Source: Neopestalotiopsis rosae
Lineage: Eukaryota > Ascomycota > Sordariomycetes > Amphisphaeriales > Sporocadaceae
Direction of reading: 5' to 3'
DNA: 64,000 nucleotides
NCBI GenBank assembly: GCA_023078685.1
Contig: JALGAS010000002.1
Span: 434,001-498,000 of the forward strand
Of the stretch, positions 48,284 through 59,896 are shown in pieces. Made by a program: the position numbers and the translations under genes. The notes beneath the pieces are model-generated. The model did no database searches. It saw nothing but the letters and a program-made list of their open reading frames with translations, and was not told the DNA's origin. The stretch's first letter is position 1, and each line of letters opens with the position of its first letter.

Positions 48284-51200
48284 TTACCCATTTTTCTTTT
48301 GTTGTCTACTTAATACCTGGGGCGCTGGATTCTAACTATACGAAAGTCTATGACTTTCAGCATTGGGCAGGAGTTCTTTTCTTTTCTTTTTTGCTTTGCA
48401 GGGGTTGGGAATATTGTGGCAAGTCTCTATCCCTTTGGCATGGCGTTCCGGGGTCGGGGCGCGAACAATCCCTATAACGTTCTTACGACTAGAGACAGGG
48501 CACGCATCCAACCGGCTTGGTGATGGCGAGCCGAAACGAGGAGACATGGTGTTCTCACAAAAGACACTACTAGGGCAGGTCTAATGTCTCGAGAGACGTC
48601 TTGGTGCAGTCCTGGGCGTCGCGAATCATGTCCCGAGGGGGATGAAGGAATGGCAAGCACATCACAGAAATGACGTGCTGGACGAATATTTGCCATATAG
48701 AACCGCAGGGTTCTCACGAAAATCAGCTCAAAGGTATGAAAGGCTGAGCAGCAGGGGGCGCATGGCGAAGGAAACCCCCCAATCAACTATATCCTAATGA
48801 AAAGAGCTGTACGATGAGGCAGTATTGAAGATGAAGAATATTCATGACCTGGAAAGGCCACAAACAAAGAAACAAACCATTGCGGCCAATCACTACCATT
48901 GTTTACTCTATGCAATCTGTGCAATCATCACAAAGTAACGACAGTGTTTACGGCGAAAAGCTGAACAATCAACCTAACCCCATGTCCATTCCCAAGAAGG
49001 GATGGGGAAAAGACATGATGAGATGGCCCATAATCTGTATAGATTTGACCATTTGACCGTGGGGAGTCACAACATGAGATGCGCAGCAAATAGACGGTCT
49101 CGTTTGACTTCGAGTTGTGCTTTAGTACTGCCGAGCTGCATACATAGTATGCGAGATAGTGGAACAATTGGGATGGTGGACATCTGCATGCCCAACCATG
49201 TACTCTTCCGGTTGATCCGCACAACGAAGGAAACGGGGTTTATGATGACCCTGGTCACCGAACAGGAGACACTTGGTGTCGGTGTGTATAGATAGGGATG
49301 ACAGTGGGGTTACACCATTCAAGTTTCCCATGGAACGGCATCTAACTGAATGAATGATGTTATGCGATTCTTCGATTTCTCGCTCTGATATATAATATGG
49401 CTCATTTGCTCTGCACGTGTAGCTGAACAAGAGAAAACCGACGGGCGGAAGCAACCATTAATCGCCTTTACAGCTGCTCATCCCTAGAGCGGGCACCCAT
49501 GGGTTCAAATGTCTCTGATGAACTTTGGGTAAGGCAGACTTGACGATATGCCAGCTGTAGCTTGGGCAATACCGCGCCATGAGTGGATAACTGCCTACAC
49601 TCAGGTATGTAGCCATAAATACGAGCTCCTGTTTCCAGGGATGGCAAGAGGCGGATGGAGAAGTACACGAATGGCTGTCAAGCATCCGACGCGGAGCGCA
49701 CTGATGTACCCGGGAGATATAGACGACGCCGTATCGGCTACATCCCCAAAAACATCTACCGTAGATGCCGCGGGTTATTCTCATTCGCAGACTTGCCTCC
49801 ACGAAATAAAATGCACCCAGTGCCATACATTTTCCCTTGATGTACGTGTAGCAAATCGGCGCTGAGAGTTGCTACATGTTGCAAGCCACTTTGGTAGCGT
49901 GTGCAACTTTGGCCCCGCACTTTCTGCCGTTCGAGCTGCTCTCCACAGACTACTGTACGTTGAGGTACATGCAGTAGGATGTGCGTTAAATCCACCTCGG
50001 CGCACGCACGCACGCAAAAGAAGACGGTGCGAGGGGATGGATCAAGTTTGACCAAAGGGGACTTTCAACTGACTGACTGACTCCATTACAACGGACCGGA
50101 TGGAAGAACTGGGTGGACTTGATGAATGCATGGCCAATGGATCTACACAGATTCTAGTGTAGAACAACAACACAATGAGGACGAACCTTGGGAGCCTGGG
50201 CCGGTCGGTGAGATATCGATTGTAGATCCATGTGATGAGAGCAAACTCGCATTTTTTAATTTGAATCTGGGGTACGGAGGGGAATAAAGTTGAGACGTGG
50301 AGAGATCAAGTGGCTCATGAACATCAATTGTGGCCGCAGAAACGCATCAAGATGGACTATATAGAAAGTACCTGATAGCCTACCTACCTGCCAATGTGCA
50401 TGACCTCAAATTATTAGGTATGTTGCATGCGTCCGTTTGGAGTGCCTTCAAGTTTACCTGCTTTATTAACATACCCTCATACTTACATACCTTCTTTGCT
50501 CTTTGCCTACATTACTAGCTAGTTACATGCAGCCAAAATAGAAGACCAATTTCTCATGATTAATATGCTTACATTGACGTGCTTATTCCGCAGTACCTTG
50601 TAGGCACAGGTAGATATATTCCGTGCGTCTGGTGCTTGACTCAGGTACCTAAAGCTTATGTAGACCTCAACGGGCAACATTGAGCTTGATATCACCTGCC
50701 CATGAATATCGGTGGTGTCAAGAAACCACAATTGCCTCTCTCTGCGGTTTCACCCAACTTGGAACCTTGGAACCTACTCTGAAAAGAAAAGAGTGCAAGG
50801 AAATATAAAGTCCCGGAAGGAAGCTGCAGCTGCAGTTGTCAAGTGCCAGCCCAGCCTCTTTCCTCAGTACGTAGGTACTTGGACTTTGCTGAGTTGTCGT
50901 CATTGTGCTTCTTGGTCGTCAAGTGGTCAGCCCATTTCTCGACCGAGAAAACTGGTCTCATACCCATTGAGGAGCTTCTCAAGCGAGGTCCAGGGTTATT
51001 TTAATCACCACTTGTCTCCTCTTATATACCTGAAAGTCCCAATTCCCTATTCAATTCATTTCTCCTTCCTGCTTTTCTCTTCAGAAGCTCACCTATAATC
51101 ATCTCTTGCTTCCCGTCGCATCAATCCCACGTGTATTCCTCTTGAATCTGCTCGATTCGCCTTCTGCCCATCCAGAGGAATCGATTTGTGCTGCTGCTGC

Positions 51201-51398
51201 CGGATCGTCAAGTCCGTGTGTGCTGCCACTACCCCGCGGTGATCGTCCGTTCCTGTAAGACAAGGAGCTCTCCGAAGACTAGCACTGCAACCTCCCTGGA
51301 GCTCCCCTCCAACCTGCCCCGCTTATTGCCCCTCTTTCCTGTGCCTTCACGCCGCGAGACATCACGAACCAAGTTGACTTGATCGTTCGTTTTGTCAT
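48284..51398. other. Intergenic region and leader of glycogen phosphorylase
   Basis: About 3.1 kb with no supportable gene. Frames near 49-50 kb lie on both strands and lack family-like content. From about 50.9 kb the sequence becomes CT-rich, consistent with a promoter and transcribed leader of the downstream gene. Confidence 0.5.
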
Positions 51399-51519
51399 GT
51401 AAGTGTTGTCACAGGTCAACAATTGCGCGCATATTTTCCAGAAGAATTACGAGACAGAAGCGGAAATTCAGTTTTCTAATCTCCAAATTTTCATCACAAT
51501 ACTAACGTCTTGTTTGCAG
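51399..51519 (+). other. Predicted 5'UTR intron of glycogen phosphorylase
   Basis: Donor GTAAGT at 51399, a perfect TACTAAC branch site near 51500, and acceptor TTTGCAG ending at 51519. Length 121 bp. The donor overlaps an ATG (51397) followed at once by TAA; splicing destroys that upstream ATG. Confidence 0.75.
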
Positions 51520-51640
51520 TTTGCTTTCCTAGACTAGATCAACGGTAGACAGGCGCTCTGCAACTTTCTACAGACAGACGTACAGGCTAGAATCCACCTC
51601 GGCTCGTTTATAGCGGACTAGATCCCCGTTCAGTTCCACC

Positions 51641-54600
51641 ATGGCCACCGAACAGCCTCAGCGAATTCCCCTACGGGAGCGCAGACCCTCAACGTCGGCT
51701 CCGATCGTAGACATTGTCGGTTCTGTCGGTCCTGAAGGCATCTCTCGGCCGAAACACAAGAGAACTTACACTGGCTTTGGCGCCAACGATGCTAAGAATG
51801 TAGAAGGTTAGTGGTCATCGTGCTATACTCTGCTCCATTGTATAGACTATACGTACAGCTGCCGACGCGGGCCCAATTAGGTGGAAATTACTCCATCAAG
51901 ATGGAAACTCGCCGTTGCGACGCAATTCACTCTTTTATCGCGCGCTCTGCTTGAAGTTTGCTGACCATTGTCTCTACTGCAGCATCCATTCCCGAACCCC
52001 AGCGAGAGGCCTGGACCAAGCATCAAGTACAGGGTTTCACGGACAAGGATGGGTTCGAGAAGGAGGTTGTCCGTCATGTTGAAACCACACTCGCTCGCAG
52101 TTTATACAACTGTGACGAGGGTGCTGCCTACTCAGCTGCCGCATTGGCGTTCCGCGATCGCCTCATCACGAACTGGAACAAAACGCAGCAGCGTCAAACA
52201 TTTGCAGATAGCAAGCGTGTTTACTATCTCAGTCTTGAGTTCCTGATGGGCCGTGCCATGGACAATGCCATGCTGAACCTTGGCCTGAAGAACGTGGCCA
52301 AAGGTGCGTATTCGTGAAGCTCATTTCATGCATGTTGAACTCGGCTAATCGCCATATTTCCAGATGGCATGCAAGATCTCGGTTTCCGAATCGAGGACAT
52401 AATTGGACAGGAACATGACGCTGCTCTTGGTAATGGTGGTCTCGGTCGCTTGGCTGCATGTTTCCTGGACAGTCTTGCATCACTCGACTATCCCGCTTGG
52501 GGATACGGTCTGCGATACAGATATGGTATCTTCAAGCAGGAAATTATCAATGGTTACCAAGTCGAGGTTCCAGACTATTGGCTGGACTTCAACCCCTGGG
52601 AGTTTCCCCGCCACGATGTCACAGTAGATGTAAGTTGGCAGTCGAGTCTTTTATCAGTTTGCGCTTTCAAGACTCACATTTCATCATGTAGATCCAATTC
52701 TACGGTAACGTCCGCAAATCGCAGGATGAGAATGGCAAGTCAGTTGCTCATTGGGAGGGAGGAGAAATCGTCACGGCCGTGGCCTACGATGTTCCGATTC
52801 CAGGATATGCCACTCCGTCCACCAACAACCTCCGGCTTTGGTCTAGCAAGGCCTCCAGCGGTGAATTTGACTTTCAAAAGTTCAACAATGGAGACTATGA
52901 GAGTTCGGTCGCCGACCAACAGAGGGCCGAGACCATCAGCGCGGTCCTGTACCCCAACGACAACCTAGAGCGAGGCAAGGAGTTGCGCCTCAAGCAGCAA
53001 TACTTTTGGGTGGCTGCCTCTCTGCACGATATTGTACGCAGATTCAAGAAGTCGAAGCGCGGTTGGAAGGAGTTCCCTGAACAAGTTGCCATCCAATTGA
53101 ATGACACGCACCCAACGCTGGCCATTGTCGAGCTCCAAAGAATCTTGATCGACCAGGAGAGTCTCGAATGGGACGAGGCTTGGTCCATTGTCACGTCGAC
53201 TGTGAGTATTTCTTCATCATTTGAAACAAGTGCAATATCTAAACATGCATAGTTTGGCTACACAAACCACACGGTCCTTCCAGAGGCCCTGGAGAAATGG
53301 TCAGTTGGCTTGTTTCAACACCTGCTCCCGCGCCATCTCCAAATCATCTATGACATCAACTTGTTCTTCCTCCAGAGTGTGGAGAAGAAATTCCCCGGTG
53401 ATCGCGACTTGCTCACAAGAGTGTCCATCATTGAAGAGTCGCAAGTCAAGATGGTTCGCATGGCATACTTGGCAATCATTGGATCGCACAAGGTCAATGG
53501 TGTCGCCGAACTTCACTCTGACCTTATCCAAACGACTATTTTCCGAGACTTTGTGAACATTTTCGGCGCTGACAAGTTTACCAACGTGACAAATGGTATC
53601 ACACCAAGAAGATGGCTACACCAAGCGAACCCAAGATTGTCAGAATTGATTGCAAGCAAGACTGGCGGCCACCATTTCCTCAAGGATCTTACGCTTCTCA
53701 ACCAAATTGAGAAGTATGCAGATGACAAGGAGTTCAGAAAGGAATGGGCCGAGATCAAGTACGCCAACAAGGTCCGTTTGGCAAAGTACATCAAGAGTAC
53801 TCTGAATGTCGATGTCAACCCGTCAGCACTTTTTGATGTGCAAGTCAAGAGAATTCACGAGTACAAGCGCCAACAACTGAATATCTTTGGTGTGATCCAT
53901 CGCTACTTAGCACTGAAGGCCATGAGTCCGGAAGAGAGAAAGAAGCAGCTCCCACGAGTATCCATCTTTGGTGGAAAAGCAGCCCCCGGCTACTGGATGG
54001 CAAAGCAGATCATTCACTTGATCAACAACGTTGGCGCTGTTGTCAACAATGATTCTGACATTGGCGACCAGCTCAAGGTCATCTTCCTGGAGGACTACAA
54101 TGTCAGCAAGGCCGAGATGATCATTCCCGCCAACGATATCAGTGAACACATTTCAACTGCAGGTACAGAAGCCTCTGGTACCAGCAATATGAAATTCGTT
54201 CTGAATGGTGGTCTCATCATTGGCACCTGTGATGGTGCAAATGTAAGGCTCTCTGGATTAACCACGGCTACATTATGGACAATGGTTGCTAATCAAGCGA
54301 ATAGATTGAGATTACTCGTGAAGTTGGCCAAGAGAACATCTTCCTCTTTGGCACCTTGTCTGAGGATGTCGAGGATTTGCGACACAGCCACAACTACGGC
54401 TCTCACTCGATAGACTCGAACCTTGCGAAGGTGTTTGAGGCAATCCAAAGCGGCAAATTCGGCGAACCCAATGACTTTGGCGCCATGATGTCGGCTGTTC
54501 GCGACCATGGCGACTATTATTTGGTTTCGGATGATTTTGAGAGTTACATTGATACCCAGAAGATGGTTGACACTGAGTACCGCAATCAGGATGAGTGGGT

Positions 54601-54712
54601 GGCCAAGTGTATCCGCAGTGTTGCCAGGATGGGCTTCTTCAGTTCTGACAGATGCATCAACGAGTACGCTGAGGGTATCTGGAACATCGAACCCCTGGTT
54701 GTCAAGAATTAA
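51641..54712 (+). CDS. gph1: Glycogen phosphorylase
   Basis: Six exons, 51641-51806, 51983-52303, 52364-52629, 52692-53201, 53253-54242 and 54305-54712, give 886 aa, normal for the fungal enzyme. It releases glucose-1-phosphate from glycogen in the cytoplasm using pyridoxal phosphate. The PLP lysine is Lys735 in SNMKF, within the conserved [12 protein letters not shown] stretch. Other hallmarks are [63 protein letters not shown] and GTCDGAN. The N-terminus has [10 protein letters not shown], a plausible PKA-type phosphorylation site, fitting activation by cAMP signalling in yeasts and moulds. The last intron falls exactly after GTCDGAN and rejoins at [13 protein letters not shown]. Identification is firm. 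Confidence 0.97.
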
Positions 54713-54922
54713 TTGTGGAATTCCATGACCAATGTATACTATCTTTTTTGAAGCATGAGATAGTCATCTACTGACCTGCGCTCTTTATTGAGCACAGAGA
54801 TACTTGGCGCAACATGGGGAGCAATCGGTGCAGATGTGTCTTTCCTTTCAGCGGCTGACGGGGGTGTTATATTTGGCAGTTTCATTCATGCGGTATCGAA
54901 TACATGACTATACACTTATCAT

Positions 54923-56213
54923 CTATTTTGGTCTCGTCATGGTGGGCATTGGAGATTGCGACCACAAATGTACATCGTAAATCGCATCAGCGAATTCCTT
55001 GGCTGCTTCGGCCGGGAATGCGTGTCCAACATTGAATTCTCTCCGCTCATGCCGTCCAGTAAACATTTGGTCATGACTGGCCGAGCCACCGGGCTTGAGA
55101 GGATCTTGAGATCCATCGAGCGTTATGCACTGGAAGATCTTGTGTAAGTATTTGGTTACATCAAGCTGTATGGTGTGGTGAATTTGAGTAGTCAGTTTGG
55201 CTTGTTCTAGATTTCAGGCCAGTAACATGACAAAACCATTGAACAAACATTGGTGCGCTCATCAGGTGGTATTCATCGTCCAACATTCAAAATTGAGAAT
55301 TCTAGCTTACCGGGACCGTGATTTTTGGCTTTTCTGCCAATCTCTGTTCCAGAGCCTCCAACTCGGGCAGACTGGGCTCAAGTCCAAAGCAGAAGCGATA
55401 CGCGTGGATGACGACACTGACAAAGTCCGGGTTGTCAAAGGCCGCGGCGGCACGCGCAAACGCGGCGTCGCTGAAGTGCCAGGCGGGCGACCACTGTTGC
55501 CAGAGAAGACGGCACAGGTCTCGGCGGTGGCCTTCGAGGCATTTGCGTCCGCGCTCGGTTTGGAACTAGGGTAAGGTATCGTTAGTTCACGAGCTGGGGG
55601 CTGAGGGTTCATTGAAAAGAAAGTAACTTGCGAGGTGCTGATACCACATCACACTCTCGAGCAAGGGACTCGCCGGGCTCGCCTGGCCGGCCACGTCGAC
55701 AATGTCGTATCCGGCATAGCTGACGAGCCCGGCGACGCGTTCTGGCCACAGGGCGGCGACGACGCACGAGGCGACGCCGCCCCAATCGAAGCCAGCGACA
55801 ACGGGTTTGATCTTTTTCTTCTTGTCGTCCTTGTCCGGCTCATCCTCCTCGTCGTCCTCTTCCGGGCATCCCAAGACAACATCCATGAGCGCCAGCAAGT
55901 CTGCACCCAGCGCCGCCTGCTGTCCGGACCGTTGCAGCGGCGGCTGTTGTTGCAGCTGCGCGCTGCTGCTGCCGTTGCCGGAACCATGTCCATCCCCGTC
56001 CCCGTCCCGGAAGCGCGTAGGTCCGAAACCCCGCAGGTAAGGGACCAGGACGCGGGCGCCGCGGCGGAGCAGGAGCGGGACCACGTCGTCAAAGACGGAT
56101 GGCGCGTACGGGAAGCCGTGCGACAGGACCACGGGCCAGCCGTCGGCGGGGCCGTGGTCGTGGTACTTTATGGAGAGGGCGGGCGTCTCGGCTGTCTTGA
56201 GGTGGCCGTCCAT
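54923..56213 (-). CDS. Epoxide-hydrolase-like alpha/beta hydrolase
   Basis: Three exons, 56213-55632, 55565-55311 and 55129-54923, give 347 aa. The first intron starts GCAAGT, a GC-AG intron; a GT donor one codon on would break the frame that continues into FQTERGRKCLEG. The putative triad is nucleophile Asp143 in AGFDWGG, Asp288 in LDGSQDPLKPGG and His315 in VGHAFP; HGFP at 32-35 forms the oxyanion loop. An Asp nucleophile fits epoxide hydrolases and haloalkane dehalogenases rather than esterases. Two low-complexity insertions (Gly/Asp then Gln at 69-100, acidic/Lys at 118-136) sit in what is normally a compact core. Substrate unknown; no signal peptide. Convergent with gph1. The second intron's acceptor (55130) was chosen to keep VPCITLDGS. 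Confidence 0.8.
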
Positions 56214-57372
56214 TGTCTCTGTCTGTGTGTCTATGTTTTGATCCTGTATACCCTCTCTCTCTCTTCGTTCTGAACTGGGATGTTCTGGTGATTTGTTTTG
56301 CCTCTCGAAATTGCGAAAGAAGGAACAGCAGTCGTGGCGTGAAATATTGGAAGAGTGTGGTCAAGCAAGTTTTGACTTTGTAGAATTCCCGCATTCGTGA
56401 TTCCGATATTAGATATTGATTTATCTGCGCCTTGGGTGCTTCACTGGGGATGATTCATTGGTAGACGGTATGTTTCTTCTTCATTATGTCTGTTGCTAGG
56501 ATTGTCTTTCATAGGGCGTATACAAGTGTCCAATCAACAGGGCTTATTTCCCTTAGACTTTTGATGATCATGGCTATAGGGCGCGGTACAAGTTGGGGTG
56601 AAACTGACGTCATGCCAATACGCCCCCATGTTCGAGAAAGTGTTTCTATCTATCCAACCTTGAAGACTCGTGTCGAACATGGGAGTAAACATTTGAATGT
56701 TTTGGACGTGGAACATACAAATAAGGATGACCATTCCCACCCGCTCGGCGGTATGTATTCGTCGTTAGTGGATGTCGCGTTCTGATATACGTCGGTACTT
56801 ATCATCTACCTTGTCTGTACTCTTTCTATGCAGGCGCTATGTCGTGACCATTATCGCCCGTCCAATCATATTCTTTGTCAGATGTGTCCGCGATGTACCA
56901 GGTATGTCAAAGGGGAGGGAGAAGCTTCACTGCGATTTTAGCTCTCTCAAAGCTGTCAAGTTGTAGCATAGGGGCCGCAATTCGTACTAGCATCTGATCT
57001 CTCTTATCATGTCCACCAGTTTTCGCTGGGAGAACTTGACAAGAAGAGCAAGCCCTCTGAAACTCGTTGTACTGTCATGGAATATTTCTGTTTGAAGTAT
57101 CATGTAACTACTTGATCAAGTTTGTCAAGACTTGGCCACAACAGTTCTGTCCATATAATTTGATTGTTCAAGTCTTCCAAGATAGCCAATAAGATTAAAT
57201 ATATACACTAGAAATTAAGCTTATAGATTAACAATAGCCTGATAATCTTTTATACCTTCGTATCGTAAAATTTGTTGTCATCATCATCACGTAGTTGCTG
57301 TTGCATCGGCCATATCCTACCGGCAACATAACTGAGAACCATGAGAGCCGCCAACCCTGGCAGAATTAATTC
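56214..57372. other. Intergenic region, nothing recognised
   Basis: About 1.2 kb between two minus-strand genes, AT-rich around 57130-57260. Presumably the hydrolase promoter and the GH92 3'UTR. Confidence 0.55.
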
Positions 57373-59896
57373 CTATTGCGGCTGTCTCCTGATTCGGCTC
57401 ACGGCGCCGGTGCCCTGTGTAGTGGCGCCGTCATCAGTGGAAGCGGCAGACGAAGCCGGGCTCGGCGGCGCCGGACCGGTGGCCCAGACAATGTTGTCGG
57501 TGCCCAGGACAAACTCCATGGTGCCGCCGTTGGCAAAGACGTCGTCCCAGGTGACCCAGGTCTTGTCCCAGTCCTCGCCGTTGACCTTGAGGCTCTGCAC
57601 GTAGTAGGCGTCCTCGCTGCCGCCCGTCGTGGTGATGCGCAGCTCCCTGCCGCCGCCGAGGTGGATGGTCAGGTCGTCGAACCAGGGGGAGCCGATCAGA
57701 AAGGTCGTCTGGCCCGTGACGGGGTAGAGGCCCAGCATGACCCAGAGGATCCAGCTCTCCATGGCGCCAGCGTCGCTGTTCCCGGGAAGGCCCGCGGGCG
57801 TGGGCGCGTAGTAGCGCTTGGCGTACCAGCGCGTGTAGTAGACGGTCAGGTCCTGGCGGCCGACGTAGTTGAACAGGTACGGCGTGGTGAAGCTGGGCTC
57901 GTTGCCCGGGTTGAAGAAGCCCTGGGAGAACATGATCTCCAGGCGCGCGATGAAGGCGTCGGTGCCGCCGCACAGCGTCACCAGGTGCGCCAGGTCGTGG
58001 TGCGCGTTGAACGAGTACTCAATGGGGAGCGCCTCGTAGTAGTAGTCGCCCCAGTAGCAGCCGCCGCACGAGACGGGGTCCTGGTCGATAAAGTTTCCAT
58101 TGGTATCAATGGGGCCGAGGAAACCCGAAAAGTCCTGGTACGTCATGGCTGGGTTCCACTGGTTGCGCCAGTTGCGAGAGCGGTTCAGGTACTTGGCAGC
58201 CTCCTCCGTCTTGCCCAGGCCAGATGCCACCTGGTACAGGCCAAAGTCGTTGCCGGCGTACTCGATGGCGCGGGTGACGGAGCGGCCGTAGCGGGTGGTG
58301 ATGTAGCCGAGGTTGATCCAGTCCGGGAGGGCGCCGCGCCCTTCCTTGGTCGACGAGCTCGTGTCGCGCGGGTCGTTGTTGTTGGGGGGCACGACCTCGG
58401 CGTCCGTCATCATGGCCTCAAAGGCCAGGTCCCAGTTGACGTTGCCGCGCACGCCCTTGACGTAGGCGTCGGCCAGGACGTTGTCGGCGTTGGAGCCGCC
58501 CTGCGTCGCGCCGTTGAAGAATGATGAGCGTGCGTCGGGCATGAAGCCATCGTGGCGCCAGATATCAATCAGAGAACGAAGAAACTCCTCGTAGGCCTCT
58601 GGTTGAATGATATGGAATAGTGATGTAGTGCAGCGGAACTGGTAAATGTTAGCCTCTAGGGGTGCCTTTTTCCCTTTCATGACGAGGGGGAGCTTACCAA
58701 ATCCCAAAGTGTAAAAGTGTCGTCATAGTATGGCTCTGTTGAAGTCCATTTGGGATTCTCGCCTGTCTTGTTGGTGGGAATGATGTTCATATGATACAAG
58801 GAGCTATACAAGAGCTGCAAGTTCGTCGTGTTGGAGGTGTCAGTGGTGGTCACCTTGGACAAGACGGCATCATTCCAGGCGGCTCGGGCATCTTGCTCCA
58901 ACGTTGATACAGTGGCGTCTGTGGACACTTCCTCATCAACGTTGCGACACGCTTGAGCGGACGATATAAAGGAGACTCCAACACGTGAGGTGACTTTTTG
59001 CGAGTCAAACGAAAAGACGGCACCGACACGAGCGGTCGATGACACGCTGTTGGTGTCATCGTAAGAGACTAGGTCTGTCGAGTCGGCAGCAGTGGCAACA
59101 AAGGTTCTGTATCGCGTTGGTTGATCGAAATAACCACAAAAGTAGACGGTCCATAGTGGAGACCGATTCCATCCCTGCGATTGATGGTGAGTCGTTACAT
59201 CATGATGCTATCCTCTCGGTACAAGGACAAAACTTACATTGTCATAGGAGCCTGAACCCTCATATCGTAGAGAAGACCCATCTGCAGACGGGATTACGGT
59301 GATGTTTCCGCCAAGATAATTTTGACCGAGTCCCTGACCCCGAAACGATGGAAGCACATGAGACACATCCACAATAACACTCGGCGCTGTAGTTGTAGCC
59401 GGGAATGTATAATTATACAGCCCAGCTCGCCTAGTTCCGGCAAGCTCTAGGACGACATTACTCCCAGTAATAACCTTGTAGTAGCCGACCCGGGTCACGT
59501 CTGTCGCGGCCCTAGTGTCACTGTGATCGAGAAGCGGGTTCACGACATCGCCAGTGACGGGCATCTGAGAAACGACACCGTATTTTGGTGCACCTCCAGT
59601 ACCGCTCTCATGGAGCATGGAGAAACCGGTAAAGTTGCCAGTTGCTTGGTAGCCCGAGTATGAATCGGAGCCAGTATACAAGTCTGGGCCAAGCTTTACC
59701 AAGCCCAGAGGCAGGGTTACTCCAGGGAATGTATTGCCTCCATTTGTATCACCAGTCTGGAAACGGGTAAGCAAGACTGTTGACCAATAATGAAGACAGC
59801 TTTCTGACTTACATCTGGGCGCACATAATCTGCGAGATCTTGCGCGGACACTGCCGACGCAGTGACCAAAAGACTAATGACTTTTGTGGTACGCAT
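57373..59896 (-). CDS. Secreted GH92 alpha-mannosidase
   Basis: Four exons, 59896-59813, 59756-59238, 59174-58698 and 58638-57373, give 781 aa. Residues 1-18 form a signal peptide ending ASAVSA before QDLADYV, so the enzyme is secreted. GH92 enzymes are calcium-dependent exo-alpha-mannosidases, mostly alpha-1,2, that trim high-mannose glycans or mannoproteins outside the cell. Family blocks are TFPGVTLPLGLVKLGPD, GFSMLHESGTG, the FRCTTSLFHIIQP region, FMPDARSS, GSNADNVLADAYVKG, GNEPSFTTPYLFNYVGR, and GNSDAGAMESWILWVMLGLYP (near residues 646-666, carrying the conserved acidic residues). Several Asn-x-Thr/Ser sites fit secretion. A Ser/Ala/Thr-rich tail ends the chain. All introns are 56-63 bp with canonical ends. 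Identification is firm; linkage preference is not readable. Confidence 0.94.

Noticed and set aside
57376..58524. 382-residue plus-strand frame opposite the GH92 gene
   Set aside because: Antisense of a GC-rich exon; repetitive Val/Gly/Ala content and no motif.
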